From assembly GCA_047600765.1 (NCBI GenBank), contig JASGKF010000001.1, forward strand, positions 1,922,001-1,986,000: 64,000 bases of DNA. Reading direction: 5' to 3'. Positions within the stretch are counted from its first letter, which is position 1; every line of letters starts with the position of its first letter. Positions 47,011 to 56,109 of this stretch are shown here, piece by piece. The DNA comes from Viridibacterium sp047600765. GTDB lineage: Bacteria > Pseudomonadota > Gammaproteobacteria > Burkholderiales > Rhodocyclaceae. The translations under genes were made by a program, and so were the position numbers. The notes under the pieces are model-generated. The model searched no databases. It was given only the letters and a program-made list of their open reading frames with translations, and was not told where the DNA came from.

Positions 47011-47937
47011 ATGAAGCGTTTCTCGATGCTGCTTGTTGCCCTGTTGTCATCGGGCCTGTTTTGCCTCCCCTCAGCGCAGGCCGAAGACGTGATCCAGCGC
47101 TTCCGGGTCAGTGACGTCCCGCAGGACCGCGTGGACTACAACCTGCTGGTCATCACCGAAGCCATGCAGCGCACGGTGAAGCAGTACGGGCCCTGGCGTA
47201 TCGAGAATTTCACGGACACCCTGGCGCGCGAACGGGTGCTGGCCGAGCTGGAAAGTGGCGAACGCTTCAACACGGCGGTGTTTGTGACGCAGCCGTCGTG
47301 GGAAGAGAAGCTCATCCCTGTACGCATTCCGGTTGATCTCGGTCTCACGGGCTTCCGCGTGTCGCTCGTCAATCGCAAGACGCAACCCATACTCAGCGCC
47401 ATCCGCACCGAAGCGGCACTCAAGCAGCTGTCGCTCACCGCAGGCGTCTCCTGGTCGTCGCGCAAGGTGCTCGAAGCGCTGGGCTTCAACGTGCAGCCGG
47501 GCACCAGCCAGCAAGCCATGCTGGCGATGCTGATGGCCGAGCGCGTGGACCTTTTTCCGCGCGGGCTTAACGAGGCCGTGCAGGAGTATGAATTTTTCCG
47601 TGCCGACTATCCCGACCTCGCCATCGAGCAGAGCCTGCTGATCTACGTCCCCCTGCCCACGTACTTCTTTGTTTCACCGAAGACGCCGCGGCTCGCCGAG
47701 CGCTTGCGCACGGGGCTCGAAAGCATGGTCAAGGACGGCAGCCTGGCGCGCCTCGTGCGCGAGAACAACGCCGCGCTGATTGCCAGCGTCGACTTCTGCA
47801 AGCGCCGTGTTTTCCGCTTCGACAATCCCCTGCTCACGTCCCAGTCAGCACAGAGCAGTCGGCGCTACTGGCTGGACCCGCGCGATCCCAAGACGGGGTT
47901 GTGCCATGCGGTTGAGAAGACGGCGAGGAAGCGCTAG
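47011..47937 (+). CDS. Periplasmic solute-binding-like protein
   Basis: The 308-residue product has a signal peptide (MKRFSMLLVALLSSGLFCLP, then SAQA) and resembles the two-lobe binding proteins of the SBP_bac_3 type: LVITEAMQRTVKQYGPWRIE early and ERLRTGLESMVKDGSLARLV, typical of late helices. No permease or ATPase gene is nearby, so it might be a free-standing sensor or part of a signalling pair. GGCGGGA precedes the ATG. Confidence 0.7.
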   Translation: MKRFSMLLVALLSSGLFCLPSAQAEDVIQRFRVSDVPQDRVDYNLLVITEAMQRTVKQYGPWRIENFTDTLARERVLAELESGERFNTAVFVTQPSWEEKLIPVRIPVDLGLTGFRVSLVNRKTQPILSAIRTEAALKQLSLTAGVSWSSRKVLEALGFNVQPGTSQQAMLAMLMAERVDLFPRGLNEAVQEYEFFRADYPDLAIEQSLLIYVPLPTYFFVSPKTPRLAERLRTGLESMVKDGSLARLVRENNAALIASVDFCKRRVFRFDNPLLTSQSAQSSRRYWLDPRDPKTGLCHAVEKTARKR

Positions 47938-47948
47938 GCATTCGTCAC

Positions 47949-48362
47949 ATGAAGACTATTGCCCGCACTGCATTCGGGTCACTGGCGCTGCTGTATTTGC
48001 TGCTGGAGGCCACCGCATTGGTGCGAGGCCACGCGCCCTACCTGGAGTTGCTTCCCCTCAGTCTGGCGCCGATAGCACTTCTCGCTTTGGCGCTGGAGGT
48101 GCCGCATCGCAATGTGTGGCATGTCCTTGGTGCATGTGTCGTCGTAGTTGTTTTTGCCGCTGCGAATGCCATGGCCTACGTCCAGATCACGACACCAAGT
48201 GCCTACGCTGAAATCGTCAGCTTGCGAGTCTACGGGGTCAGTTACCAGGTCCTGTTCTGGTTGAAGTACATGCTGGCGACGCTTGGCCTGGTCTCGAGCT
48301 TCTTGTTTCATGTCTCTCGTTTGGGGCGCAAACAGCCTTGCCTTGATGCAGGGCCTGCATAG
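47949..48362 (+). CDS. Hypothetical membrane protein
   Basis: The 137-residue product has four likely membrane helices (FGSLALLYLLLEATALV, LELLPLSLAPIALLALALEV, VLGACVVVVVFAAANAMAYV, YMLATLGLVSSFLFHVSRL). No family recognised. It begins 11 bases after the preceding stop and may be in the same transcript as the binding-protein gene. Confidence 0.6.
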   Translation: MKTIARTAFGSLALLYLLLEATALVRGHAPYLELLPLSLAPIALLALALEVPHRNVWHVLGACVVVVVFAAANAMAYVQITTPSAYAEIVSLRVYGVSYQVLFWLKYMLATLGLVSSFLFHVSRLGRKQPCLDAGPA

Positions 48363-48376
48363 CTCTGGAGGTCGCC

Positions 48377-48763
48377 ATGCCCATCCTCATGGACCACATC
48401 ACCATCCCCGTGCGCGACCGCCGCGCTTCGGCGCGAATGCTGGGCGAGCTTCTCGGTGTGCCCTGGTCGGAGTCGGGTTTCGGGCCCTTCTCGCCGGTGT
48501 ATGTGAATGACACGCTGACCATAGACTTCGACGAAGCCGACTCGGCTTACCCGGTGCAGCACTACGCCTTCCACGTGTCGGAGCCGGAGTTCGCGGCCAT
48601 CCTCGCGCGCATCCAGCAGCGCGGCCTGCCTTACCGCAGCACACCGCAGGGGACAGTCGATATGCGCGTCAACACGGCCTATGGCGGATCGCTCGTGTAC
48701 TGGGAAGGGCCCGACGTGCATAGCTGGGAGATCCTGACCCGCAGCTACGCACGCCAGCCCTAG
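48377..48763 (+). CDS. Glyoxalase/VOC-family protein
   Basis: The 128-residue product has the beta-alpha-beta-beta-beta repeats of the vicinal oxygen chelate fold: MDHITIPVRDRRASARMLGE with DHI, VNDTLTIDFDEAD, YAFHVSEPEFAAILARIQ with the His, then SLVYWEGPDVHSWEIL ending in the Glu. The metal ligands (His, His, Glu) seem to be present. Such proteins include dioxygenases, fosfomycin resistance proteins and lactoylglutathione lyases; the substrate here is unknown. GGAGG lies 9 bases before the ATG. Confidence 0.82.
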   Translation: MPILMDHITIPVRDRRASARMLGELLGVPWSESGFGPFSPVYVNDTLTIDFDEADSAYPVQHYAFHVSEPEFAAILARIQQRGLPYRSTPQGTVDMRVNTAYGGSLVYWEGPDVHSWEILTRSYARQP

Positions 48764-48775
48764 GGCGTATCCGGG

Positions 48776-50800
48776 TCAGCGGCCGCGGCCACCTTCCGGG
48801 CGATCCGGTCGGCGTTCGTTGTCGTTGCGCATGGGGCGGATGCCACCTTCCTGACGCGGCGGTTCCTGTGGTGCCGGGCGGGCGGCGGGGGCGGGCACCG
48901 GGTCGTTGCGGATCTGCGGCGGTTGCATGCGCGGCACGCGGTCTTCGCTGGGCGGGGTGGGCAGGCGGCGCTCGAACTGCGGCTTCTCGGGCGTGCGCTC
49001 CGGCATGGCCGGTGCGGCCGGCGGGGCGACAGGTGCGGTGATGGGTGCGGTGACGGGCGCACGCACTTCACCGGCATTGCCGTCGCGCTGGCGGCGGAAG
49101 TCACGTTCGCGGTCGCGCTCCCTGTCCCGCTCGCGGTTCTGCTCCCGCTCTCTTTCCCGGTTGCGTTCCTGCTCACGTTCCCGCTCGCGCTGTGCGGCTT
49201 CGTCCGGCCGGATCTCCGGCTGGCGCATGCGCGGCACGCGGTCTTCGCCAGCCTGCGGTGGCGTGGCGTTGTCGTCGCGGCGGCCACCGAATACCGGTGC
49301 ATTCCGTTCGGGGCCGCGCGCGTCGGGGCGCCCATCGCGGCGGTCATCGCGACGCTCGTCACGGCGGCTGTCGCGCTCGTTACGGTCCTCACGACGGGCT
49401 GCGGCATCGCGCATGGGGCGTACCACGCGTGGCTCGAAGACGCGGCTGGGCGGGGCGGCGGTGACGCGTTCAGGCGCACGACGCCATTCTTCACGCGGTG
49501 CGTCGACGGGGCGGCCTTGACCTACGGGCATGCGGCTGAAGTCATGCTGTGACCAGCGACGGTCATCGGCACGGTGCGGGCGGCCGCGTGCAAAGTCTTC
49601 AGCCGGCATCACGGCCACGGCATGTGGCACACGCTGGTTCACGTATTGCACAGGGCGGTCGCCGCGCACGCCGACATAAACATTGACGCGTTCGACATAG
49701 CGCCGGTTGCGCGTGTAGGCCGGCTGGTAGGGCTCGTTGGGGCCCAGTGCGAACCAGGCCACGCCGGGCAGGCCGATAGACAGCGAAACGCCGACACGCA
49801 CATTGCTCTGGCTGCCGCCGATGAAGGCGACGAGGGCCGGCGCATAGACGGCGCGGCGCACACGTGGGCCGGGCACCCAGCACCAGCGGCTTTCCAGCCA
49901 GGCCCAGCGACCGTAGTGGAAGGGCGCGAAGCCCCAGGGCGCGTCGTCGATCCAGGTCCAGCCCCAGGGGGCGATCCATTCCCAGCGGCCGTACTGGTAG
50001 GGCGCCCAGTTGGCGATGCGCACGCGCGGCGTCCATACGGCGCCATAGCCTTCGACTTCGCGCCAGTCGCCGTTGGCGTCGAGGTCTTCGTAACCAGTCA
50101 TGCTGCGTGAGACATAGCGCGCGCTCTCGGCCGCATCTTCGCGGGCGTCGCGGGTGGCGGCCCAGCGGTCGAACTCGTCGCGCGGACCGACGCCACCGTT
50201 TTCCAGCGGGAACAGGTCCTGCCCATCGACGCGCAGGCGCTGGCCGGCATCGAGCCGCATGCGCTGGCGCGAGGCGTCGTTGCCATAAGCCGTGCCGCTG
50301 CCTCGGCGCACGGCCAGCACGGTCATGTTGCGGTCCGGGTCGACGTCGACGCGGTACTCGCCGTCCTCGCGTACGCTGAAGGACAGGTTGGGGGTGGCGA
50401 TCTCGATGGCTTCGTCTTCGTCGAGCTCGCGTACGCGGATCGTGAAGCTGCCCTGGGTGATCTTGACGGCGAGGTCTTCGTCGCCGAGGTCGAGGACTTC
50501 CATGGCCGTCGAACCGGCCAGGCGCAGGGCGGTAGCACCGACGTGCAGCTCGGCGCGGCCGCCCTCCTCGACCCACAGCCGGTCGCCGACGGTCAGCGGC
50601 CGGTTGAGGCTGGCGGCCACCCAGTCCTGCGACCCCGCAGGCGCAAAGCTGGCCTTGCCGCTGAGGTAGTTGAGCCGCGCCACGCGCTCGGGCGGGCTGG
50701 TGTCTTCATCGGCGGCGAGGGCGCCACCGGCGGCCAGCCCCAGCAGCAGGACGCCCAGAAAGTGTTTGAAACGCTGTGCCAGACGGCCGGCTTGCCACAT
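48776..50800 (-). CDS. FecR/DUF6600-like exported protein with a long charged tail
   Basis: The 674-residue product has a signal peptide (LLGLAAGGALAADED), a FecR-like domain (about 35-190: LNYLSGKASFAPAGSQDWVA, LRLAGSTAMEVLDLGDEDLA), a Trp-rich central region (RWEWIAPWGWTWIDDAPWGF, then HYGRWAWLE, WCWVPG) typical of DUF6600, and a 250-residue low-complexity tail packed with Arg, Glu, Asp and Pro (including repeated RERE and RDRE units). The tail may be disordered and bind polymers or nucleic acids. AGGAGACC precedes the ATG. It diverges from the GGDEF-EAL gene. Confidence 0.82.
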   Translation of the reverse strand: MWQAGRLAQRFKHFLGVLLLGLAAGGALAADEDTSPPERVARLNYLSGKASFAPAGSQDWVAASLNRPLTVGDRLWVEEGGRAELHVGATALRLAGSTAMEVLDLGDEDLAVKITQGSFTIRVRELDEDEAIEIATPNLSFSVREDGEYRVDVDPDRNMTVLAVRRGSGTAYGNDASRQRMRLDAGQRLRVDGQDLFPLENGGVGPRDEFDRWAATRDAREDAAESARYVSRSMTGYEDLDANGDWREVEGYGAVWTPRVRIANWAPYQYGRWEWIAPWGWTWIDDAPWGFAPFHYGRWAWLESRWCWVPGPRVRRAVYAPALVAFIGGSQSNVRVGVSLSIGLPGVAWFALGPNEPYQPAYTRNRRYVERVNVYVGVRGDRPVQYVNQRVPHAVAVMPAEDFARGRPHRADDRRWSQHDFSRMPVGQGRPVDAPREEWRRAPERVTAAPPSRVFEPRVVRPMRDAAARREDRNERDSRRDERRDDRRDGRPDARGPERNAPVFGGRRDDNATPPQAGEDRVPRMRQPEIRPDEAAQREREREQERNREREREQNRERDRERDRERDFRRQRDGNAGEVRAPVTAPITAPVAPPAAPAMPERTPEKPQFERRLPTPPSEDRVPRMQPPQIRNDPVPAPAARPAPQEPPRQEGGIRPMRNDNERRPDRPEGGRGR

Positions 50801-51067
50801 GGTGAGGTCTCCTGTCCCGGCAAGTGCCGGTCAGGTCAACAACGCACGAGCGGCCGGCGGGTTGGCGGCCAGCTTGTAACAGTTCGTAAGCCCTTGCCCA
50901 GACGGGCAGATCACGGAATCAGGGCAACAGAAGCCGGGCACTGTGTCGTAGATATTGAATATGCGTCCGGGATGGCCTTCAATGCAGGGTAGATGTGCAT
51001 CGAAGGCCCGGCCGCAGGAGTCAGGGGGCCGCGTAACGGCCGCCGTTTTTCGACTTGTGGGGGTGGA

Positions 51068-53752
51068 ATGGCTGTTGGCAGTCCGCACGGATTCCGCAAT
51101 GCGTTCCGGGGGGCCGTACTGGGTGCGACAGCCGCCATCGCGCTGATAGCGGGCTTGTGCGCCTACGCCCTGTATGCCAGCCACAAGCGCTACTGCGACA
51201 ACGCCGAGCAAGTGGCGCTGAGTCTCTCGCAGAGCCTCGAGACCTTTCTCGTCAGCCATTTCCAGAGCATCGACCTGGCCTTGCAGAGTGCCGGCAAGGA
51301 GTTCACCCGCCAGCATGCCAGCGGCCGCTTCAATGACGCGGCGTTCAGCAGCTACCTTGGCGGCTTGCGCGAGCGCCTGCCCTTCGCTGTATCCATGCGG
51401 GGTACGGACCATGAAGGCATGGTCATGTACGGCGAACAGGTCGACCGGACGAGGCTGGTGTCGCAGCACGACCGCGAGTTCTTCCAGCGTGCACGCGACA
51501 CGGGTCGTCTGACCTTCGGCATCCCGGTGACCTCGCGCCTGACCGGCGAGGAGCTGTTTCCCATCGTCATGCCCTTGCGCAAGCCGGACGGCAGCTTTGG
51601 CGGTACGGCGAATGCCAATACCTCGGTGAAGCGCCTGCAGGAGGTGTTTTCCAGCGTGCGCCTCGGCGAGCATGGCAATGTCAGCCTGCTCGACCGGGAG
51701 AGACGCCTGCTGGTGCGTTACCCGCGCCTCGAGAAAGTCCCGATCGGCAGCGTGGTACCGGCCTCCTCGGCCGTCAGCGAAGCGGCGTTCGCGGGCGGCG
51801 CGACGCTGACGGTCTTCAGCTCGCGCAGCAAGCTCGACAACTTCCAGCGCATCCATGTGCTGCGTCGGGTCGGCGACTACCCGGTGTTCCTGATCGTCGG
51901 GTTGGCCGATGAGGACTACCTTGCGCCCTGGTGGCGCGAGGTGCAGGTCATGTCCATCGGCTTCGTGGCCTTCTGCCTGCTGACCCTGATGTTCTGCTTC
52001 AACATCCGCCGCCGCTGGCTGGCCGAGGTGGAGCTGCAGTCCATGCATGTCAGTCGTGCTGCACACGAGAACCTGCGTACCGTGCTCGCCGCCATCCCGG
52101 ATTCCATCTTCGAGGTGGGGCGTCATGGTCAGCAGATTGCGCTCACCAACGAACAGCCCATCAACATCTTTTCGCTGGATGTCGACCCGCAGGGCCGGCA
52201 CCTGAAGGAGCTGTTGTCGCCCGAAGCCATGCAGGTGGTGCTGGCAGCGATTGACCAGGCCAGCGTGCGCCGCATGGCGGTCAGCACGCAGATCATGGTG
52301 CCCGATGAGGAAGGGCCGCACTGGTACGAGCTGTCCATCGCCAGCAAAGACCCCGACAACCAGAACAGCCGCCTGATCGTTGTGTCGCGCGACATCACCG
52401 AGCGCAAGCAGGTGCAGGCGCAGATCGAGCAGCTGGCGTTCTCGGACCTGCTGACCATGCTGCCCAACCGCCGCCTGTTCATGGACCGCTTGCGCCAGAG
52501 CATGGCCAGCAGCCAGCGCAGCGGCCATTACGGCGCGGTACTGTTCCTCGATCTCGACCACTTCAAGACGGTCAACGACACGCTGGGTCACCAGTACGGC
52601 GACGAGTTGCTGGTGCAGGTGGCCAGCCGATTGCGCCACATCGTGCGCGAGGAAGACACGGTCGCTCGCCTCGGTGGTGACGAATTCGTGGTGATCCTCG
52701 AACAGCTGTCGAGCTCGCATTCCGAAGCCAGCTCGCTGGCCATGGTGGTGGGCGAGAAGATCGTCAACAAACTCGCCGGCGACTACGACCTGCGGGGGCG
52801 TCACTACACCAGCACGGTCAGCGTGGGTGTCACCCTGTTCCTCGGACACGAGCTGACGGTGGAAGACCTGCTCAAGCGGGCCGACACCTCGATGTACCAG
52901 GCCAAGAACGCCGGCCGCAACGACGTGCGTTTCTTCGACCCCGCCACCCAGGCCAGCATCGAAGAGCGCAGCGCGCTGGAAGCCGAGCTGCGCCATGCCG
53001 CGGTTCACCAGGAGTTCGTCTTGCACTACCAGCCGCAGCTCGATGCCGAAGGCCGCTGCGTGGGTGTCGAGGCCCTGATCCGCTGGCATCACCCGCAGCG
53101 CGGCATCGTGTCACCGGCCGACTTCATCCCGGTGGCCGAAGAGTCCGGCCTCATCCTGCTGATCGGTCACTGGGTCATTGCCGAAGCCTGCCGTCGCCTG
53201 CAGGCCTGGTCGGAAGACCCCGCGCTGTCGCAGATCAAGATTGCGGTGAACGTCAGCGCACGCCAGTTCGCCCACCCCAACTTCGTGCGTGAGGTGGAAG
53301 ACCTCATCACCTACTTCGAAGCCAACCCCGAGCGCCTCGTCATCGAAGTCACCGAGAGCATGCTCGTCAGCGGCGAAGCCTGCGTCATGTCACGCATGAA
53401 CGAGCTGCGCGACATGGGCATCGGCTTCGCGCTCGATGACTTCGGTACCGGCTACTCCTCGCTGGCCTACCTAAAGCGTATGCCGCTGTCGGAGATCAAG
53501 ATCGACCGATCCTTCACCGACGACATCCTCACCGATCCCTACGACAGCACGATCTGCAATGCCATCCTCGCCATCAGCCGCACCATGGAGTTGCAGGTCG
53601 TTGCGGAAGGCATCGAGACCCTGGAGCAATGGAACTTCCTGCGCGACGCGGGCTGCCACTTTGCGCAGGGTTACTACTTTGCGCGGCCCATGCCCGAAGC
53701 CGACTTCGTGGCCTGGCTGATGATGCGCAACGCCAGGACTGGTCAGCAGTAG
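51068..53752 (+). CDS. Membrane GGDEF-EAL cyclic di-GMP protein with periplasmic sensor and PAS domain
   Basis: The 894-residue product has membrane helices at about 15-37 and 295-317 enclosing a dCache-like sensor, then a PAS domain (about 340-450, ending IVVSRDITERKQVQAQIEQL), a GGDEF domain (motif LGGDEF, about 534-539, with FLDLDHFKTVNDTLGHQYGD) and an EAL domain (EAL at 668-670, DDFGTGYSS later). Both catalytic motifs are intact, so it could make or break cyclic di-GMP, with the EAL side probably working. The start at 51068 follows GGGGGTGG. Confidence 0.93.
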   Translation: MAVGSPHGFRNAFRGAVLGATAAIALIAGLCAYALYASHKRYCDNAEQVALSLSQSLETFLVSHFQSIDLALQSAGKEFTRQHASGRFNDAAFSSYLGGLRERLPFAVSMRGTDHEGMVMYGEQVDRTRLVSQHDREFFQRARDTGRLTFGIPVTSRLTGEELFPIVMPLRKPDGSFGGTANANTSVKRLQEVFSSVRLGEHGNVSLLDRERRLLVRYPRLEKVPIGSVVPASSAVSEAAFAGGATLTVFSSRSKLDNFQRIHVLRRVGDYPVFLIVGLADEDYLAPWWREVQVMSIGFVAFCLLTLMFCFNIRRRWLAEVELQSMHVSRAAHENLRTVLAAIPDSIFEVGRHGQQIALTNEQPINIFSLDVDPQGRHLKELLSPEAMQVVLAAIDQASVRRMAVSTQIMVPDEEGPHWYELSIASKDPDNQNSRLIVVSRDITERKQVQAQIEQLAFSDLLTMLPNRRLFMDRLRQSMASSQRSGHYGAVLFLDLDHFKTVNDTLGHQYGDELLVQVASRLRHIVREEDTVARLGGDEFVVILEQLSSSHSEASSLAMVVGEKIVNKLAGDYDLRGRHYTSTVSVGVTLFLGHELTVEDLLKRADTSMYQAKNAGRNDVRFFDPATQASIEERSALEAELRHAAVHQEFVLHYQPQLDAEGRCVGVEALIRWHHPQRGIVSPADFIPVAEESGLILLIGHWVIAEACRRLQAWSEDPALSQIKIAVNVSARQFAHPNFVREVEDLITYFEANPERLVIEVTESMLVSGEACVMSRMNELRDMGIGFALDDFGTGYSSLAYLKRMPLSEIKIDRSFTDDILTDPYDSTICNAILAISRTMELQVVAEGIETLEQWNFLRDAGCHFAQGYYFARPMPEADFVAWLMMRNARTGQQ

Positions 53753-53778
53753 CTGCGCCAGCCCGGCGTGGTTGCGGC

Positions 53779-54099
53779 TTACTTCGCGGCAGCCGGAGCG
53801 GCAGGGAAGCGCGCCAGCGTGGCCAGCAACACCACTTCGGCACTGCTGCCGCTGACATCGCACTCGAAGTGCTGCGGCTCCTGCGCCCACTGATCCTTGA
53901 GGAAGCTGCGGATCATGATGGCGCCCTGGTACTTCTCGCCGCGTACCTCGTCGACGATGTTGTTCAGCGCATTGAGGATGGCCTTGGTGCAGGCGCCTTC
54001 GCGACCGAAGCGGCGGATGCTCGCGTCTTCACCGAAGGTGTCGGGGCCGAAGGTATCGGTGTAGGCGGCTACGTTGTCCTCACCGAGGTGCAGCAACAC
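53779..54099 (-). CDS. Hypothetical protein, 106 residues
   Basis: A soluble alpha/beta product (TFGPDTFGEDASIRRFGREG, then GAIMIRSFLKDQWAQ and SSAEVVLLATLARFPAAPAA). Not recognised. The start is a GTG at 54099 with no good ribosome-binding site; no ATG is available in this frame before a stop at about 54120. Convergent with the GGDEF-EAL gene, whose stop is 26 bases away. Confidence 0.5.
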   Translation of the reverse strand: MLLHLGEDNVAAYTDTFGPDTFGEDASIRRFGREGACTKAILNALNNIVDEVRGEKYQGAIMIRSFLKDQWAQEPQHFECDVSGSSAEVVLLATLARFPAAPAAAK

Positions 54100-54240
54100 C
54101 GTTACGCATTTCGTATATCAGGGAGTGTTGTGGCAGGCGCAATTCTAGCGAGCGGGAGGTGACGTGGCGCTTGCAATACGTTCTGTTGTGCGTGTGATGC
54201 AGTTCGCGGAAACGAGGCGCCGGGCGTTGACGCGCTTTAC

Positions 54241-54259
54241 GCTGACGAAATTCGTCAGC
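54241..54259. promoter_or_regulatory. Palindromic operator candidate
   Basis: GCTGACGAAATTCGTCAGC is a perfect 9+1+9 palindrome. It lies 72 bases upstream of a sigma-54-like element and 166 bases from the PEP-CTERM start codon, the usual spacing for an enhancer-binding protein. The rest of the 325-base gap 54100-54424 holds no gene. Confidence 0.5.
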
Positions 54260-54330
54260 CGGAAATATTTCACACGGGTTACGGACAAGCATTTGATCGC
54301 ATGTCTTTTACGTAGCGCAGGAAAATGACC

Positions 54331-54346
54331 GGGAGCACTTCTTGCT
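54331..54346 (+). promoter_or_regulatory. Candidate sigma-54 promoter
   Basis: GGGAGCACTTCTTGCT fits GG-N10-GC with a perfect -12 TTGCT and a weaker -24 (GGGAGC against TGGCACG). It is 79 bases upstream of the PEP-CTERM gene. In other bacteria PEP-CTERM genes can be driven by sigma-54 through the PrsK/PrsR pair; here this is an inference from position and sequence. Confidence 0.45.
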
Positions 54347-54424
54347 GAAGGGTCGGACTCCGGACACGTGCGTGCAGTGATTTTTGCAGCCAGAGCCCGA
54401 ATCCAATTATTCCAGGGAGAAGCA

Positions 54425-55066
54425 ATGAAGCTCATCAAGAAACTCATCGTACTGGCGGGCCTGCTGCTCGCAGGTACTGCGCAGGCAACCTATCTGCCGG
54501 TGGGTGTGCAGACCAACGTGTCGTTCTCGACTGTCAGCAACTGGGGCTGGACACAGTGTTACAGCGATAACGGTGGCGGCGGCGTAAGCCTGGCAAGCGT
54601 TCTTGGCGCCTGTAGTGGCAACTATCTCATGCTTGCCGACTTCATTCCCGGCCAGACCAACTACACGGTACTGGCTGCCGCGGCACGCGCTGATGTGCTC
54701 TTCAACACGGGTATGCAATCGAGCTACGGCTCCGACGTGACGCATACCGCCAATGGCGCAGAGTGGTATTTCAATGACAGCTGGTCCTGGGGCTTCACCG
54801 AGCTGGGGGCAAAGGTCGAACTCAATTCATGTGACGTCAACCTGTTGCCCAGCAACGGAAACCACAAAGGCTCCTGCTGGCATACCGGCGGCGGTCAGCT
54901 CAACGCTGGCTGGGCCATCAACAATGGCACCTTTCAGGCCACGGGAACGCGCGTGATCCTGATGGCCGACAGCATCGACGGCAATGTGCCCGAGCCGGGC
55001 ACGCTGGCACTGGCTGCGCTGGGCCTGTTGGCCGCAGTGCGTGTGCGTTCGCGCAAGTCGGTCTGA
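54425..55066 (+). CDS. PEP-CTERM sorting-domain protein
   Basis: The 213-residue product has a signal peptide (MKLIKKLIVLAGLLLAGTAQ, A) and ends in a PEP-CTERM anchor: VPEPGTLALAALGLLAAVRV followed by RSRKSV. Exosortase cleaves at this anchor and the protein is exported to the surface, usually in EPS-producing Gram-negatives. The mature body has two Cys pairs and Trp/Gly/Asn-rich segments (NDSWSWGFTELGAKVELNSC), as in adhesins of this class. GGGAGA precedes the ATG. A terminator follows. Confidence 0.92.
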   Translation: MKLIKKLIVLAGLLLAGTAQATYLPVGVQTNVSFSTVSNWGWTQCYSDNGGGGVSLASVLGACSGNYLMLADFIPGQTNYTVLAAAARADVLFNTGMQSSYGSDVTHTANGAEWYFNDSWSWGFTELGAKVELNSCDVNLLPSNGNHKGSCWHTGGGQLNAGWAINNGTFQATGTRVILMADSIDGNVPEPGTLALAALGLLAAVRVRSRKSV

Positions 55067-55085
55067 GCGGACGACGGCAAAAGAA

Positions 55086-55110
55086 ACGGCCGCCTGAGGG
55101 CGGCCGTTTT
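55086..55110. terminator. Bidirectional terminator between PEP-CTERM and cdsA-like genes
   Basis: ACGGCCGCC-TGAG-GGCGGCCGT followed by TTT: a 9-bp GC stem with a T tail on the plus side and AAA before it on the minus side, so it can end both convergent genes. Confidence 0.8.
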
Positions 55111-55123
55111 CATTCTGCCTTGC

Positions 55124-56107
55124 TCAGGCGGTGTAGAAGTAGCGCACGGCGTGGAAGAAGACCGGCGCCGAGAAGCACACCGAATCGAGGCGATCGAGCA
55201 TGCCGCCGTGGCCCTCGATCATCTGCCCCCAGTCCTTGACGCCGCGGTCGCGTTTGATTGCCGACATCACGAGGCCGCCGACGAAGCCCGTCAGCGTGAT
55301 CAGCAAGGCCATCACCGCAGCGGCCTGCGGGCTGAAGGGCGTGATCCACCACAGCGAAGCGCCCAGCGCGGTGGCGCTGGCGATGCCACCGATGAAGCCC
55401 TCGACGGTCTTCGACGGCGACACGTTGGGCGCAATCTTGTGGCGGCCGAACAGCTTGCCCCACACGTACTGCAGCACGTCACTCGATTGCACGACGAGGA
55501 TCAGGAACACGACCAGCAGCAGGTTGCGATCCTCGAAGCCGGTGATAGGCAAAGCCAGCAGGGCCGGTACGTGCGATATGGCGTAGACGCAGATCATCAG
55601 TCCCCACTGTGTCTGCGTGGCGCGGGCGAGGAAGTTGGTCGTGTCGTGGCCCAGACAGGCGAGGAAGGGCATCAGCAGGAAGGCGTAGACCGGCACGAAG
55701 ATCGAGAACATGCCGTACCAGTCGTGCCAGACGAAGAAGTACTGCAGCGGCAGGAAAACGAAGAAGCAGGCCAGCAGCGCGAGGTGGTCACCGCGCCGCG
55801 TGTGCGTGAGGGTGAGGAATTCGCGCAGCGCGAAGAAAGACACCAGGCCGAACAGCATGACCACGCCGGTGCGCCCACCCAGCAGGGCCAGGCCGATCAC
55901 TGCCACCATCACCCACCAGGCATTGATGCGTGCATTGAGGTTGGCGACCACGGCATTGCCCGCGCCGAGTCGCCAGCGCAGCAGCCAGCCCACCACGCTG
56001 GCGAACAGCAGCACCGCGCCGATGCCCATGAACAATGTGAGGGTCGGGACGCGCGCGGCTTCGGGCACGTTGCTGGGAATGCTTGGCAGGCTGCTGGCAA
56101 GGCTCAT
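55124..56107 (-). CDS. Phosphatidate cytidylyltransferase, CdsA/YnbB type
   Basis: The enzyme makes CDP-diacylglycerol from phosphatidate and CTP at the inner membrane. The 327-residue product has about eight helices and the C-terminal family signature (SAIKRDRGVKDWGQMIEGHG, then GMLDRLDS) plus SKTVEGFIGG. It is the last gene of a leftward operon whose other members make it resemble YnbB rather than the housekeeping CdsA. The start at 56107 lies two bases after the plsC-like stop. Confidence 0.92.
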   Translation of the reverse strand: MSLASSLPSIPSNVPEAARVPTLTLFMGIGAVLLFASVVGWLLRWRLGAGNAVVANLNARINAWWVMVAVIGLALLGGRTGVVMLFGLVSFFALREFLTLTHTRRGDHLALLACFFVFLPLQYFFVWHDWYGMFSIFVPVYAFLLMPFLACLGHDTTNFLARATQTQWGLMICVYAISHVPALLALPITGFEDRNLLLVVFLILVVQSSDVLQYVWGKLFGRHKIAPNVSPSKTVEGFIGGIASATALGASLWWITPFSPQAAAVMALLITLTGFVGGLVMSAIKRDRGVKDWGQMIEGHGGMLDRLDSVCFSAPVFFHAVRYFYTA

Positions 56108-56109
56108 GG

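Noticed and set aside
54154..54170. Second sigma-54-like element, TGGCGCTTGCAA
   Set aside because: The distance between GG and GC is not the required ten bases.
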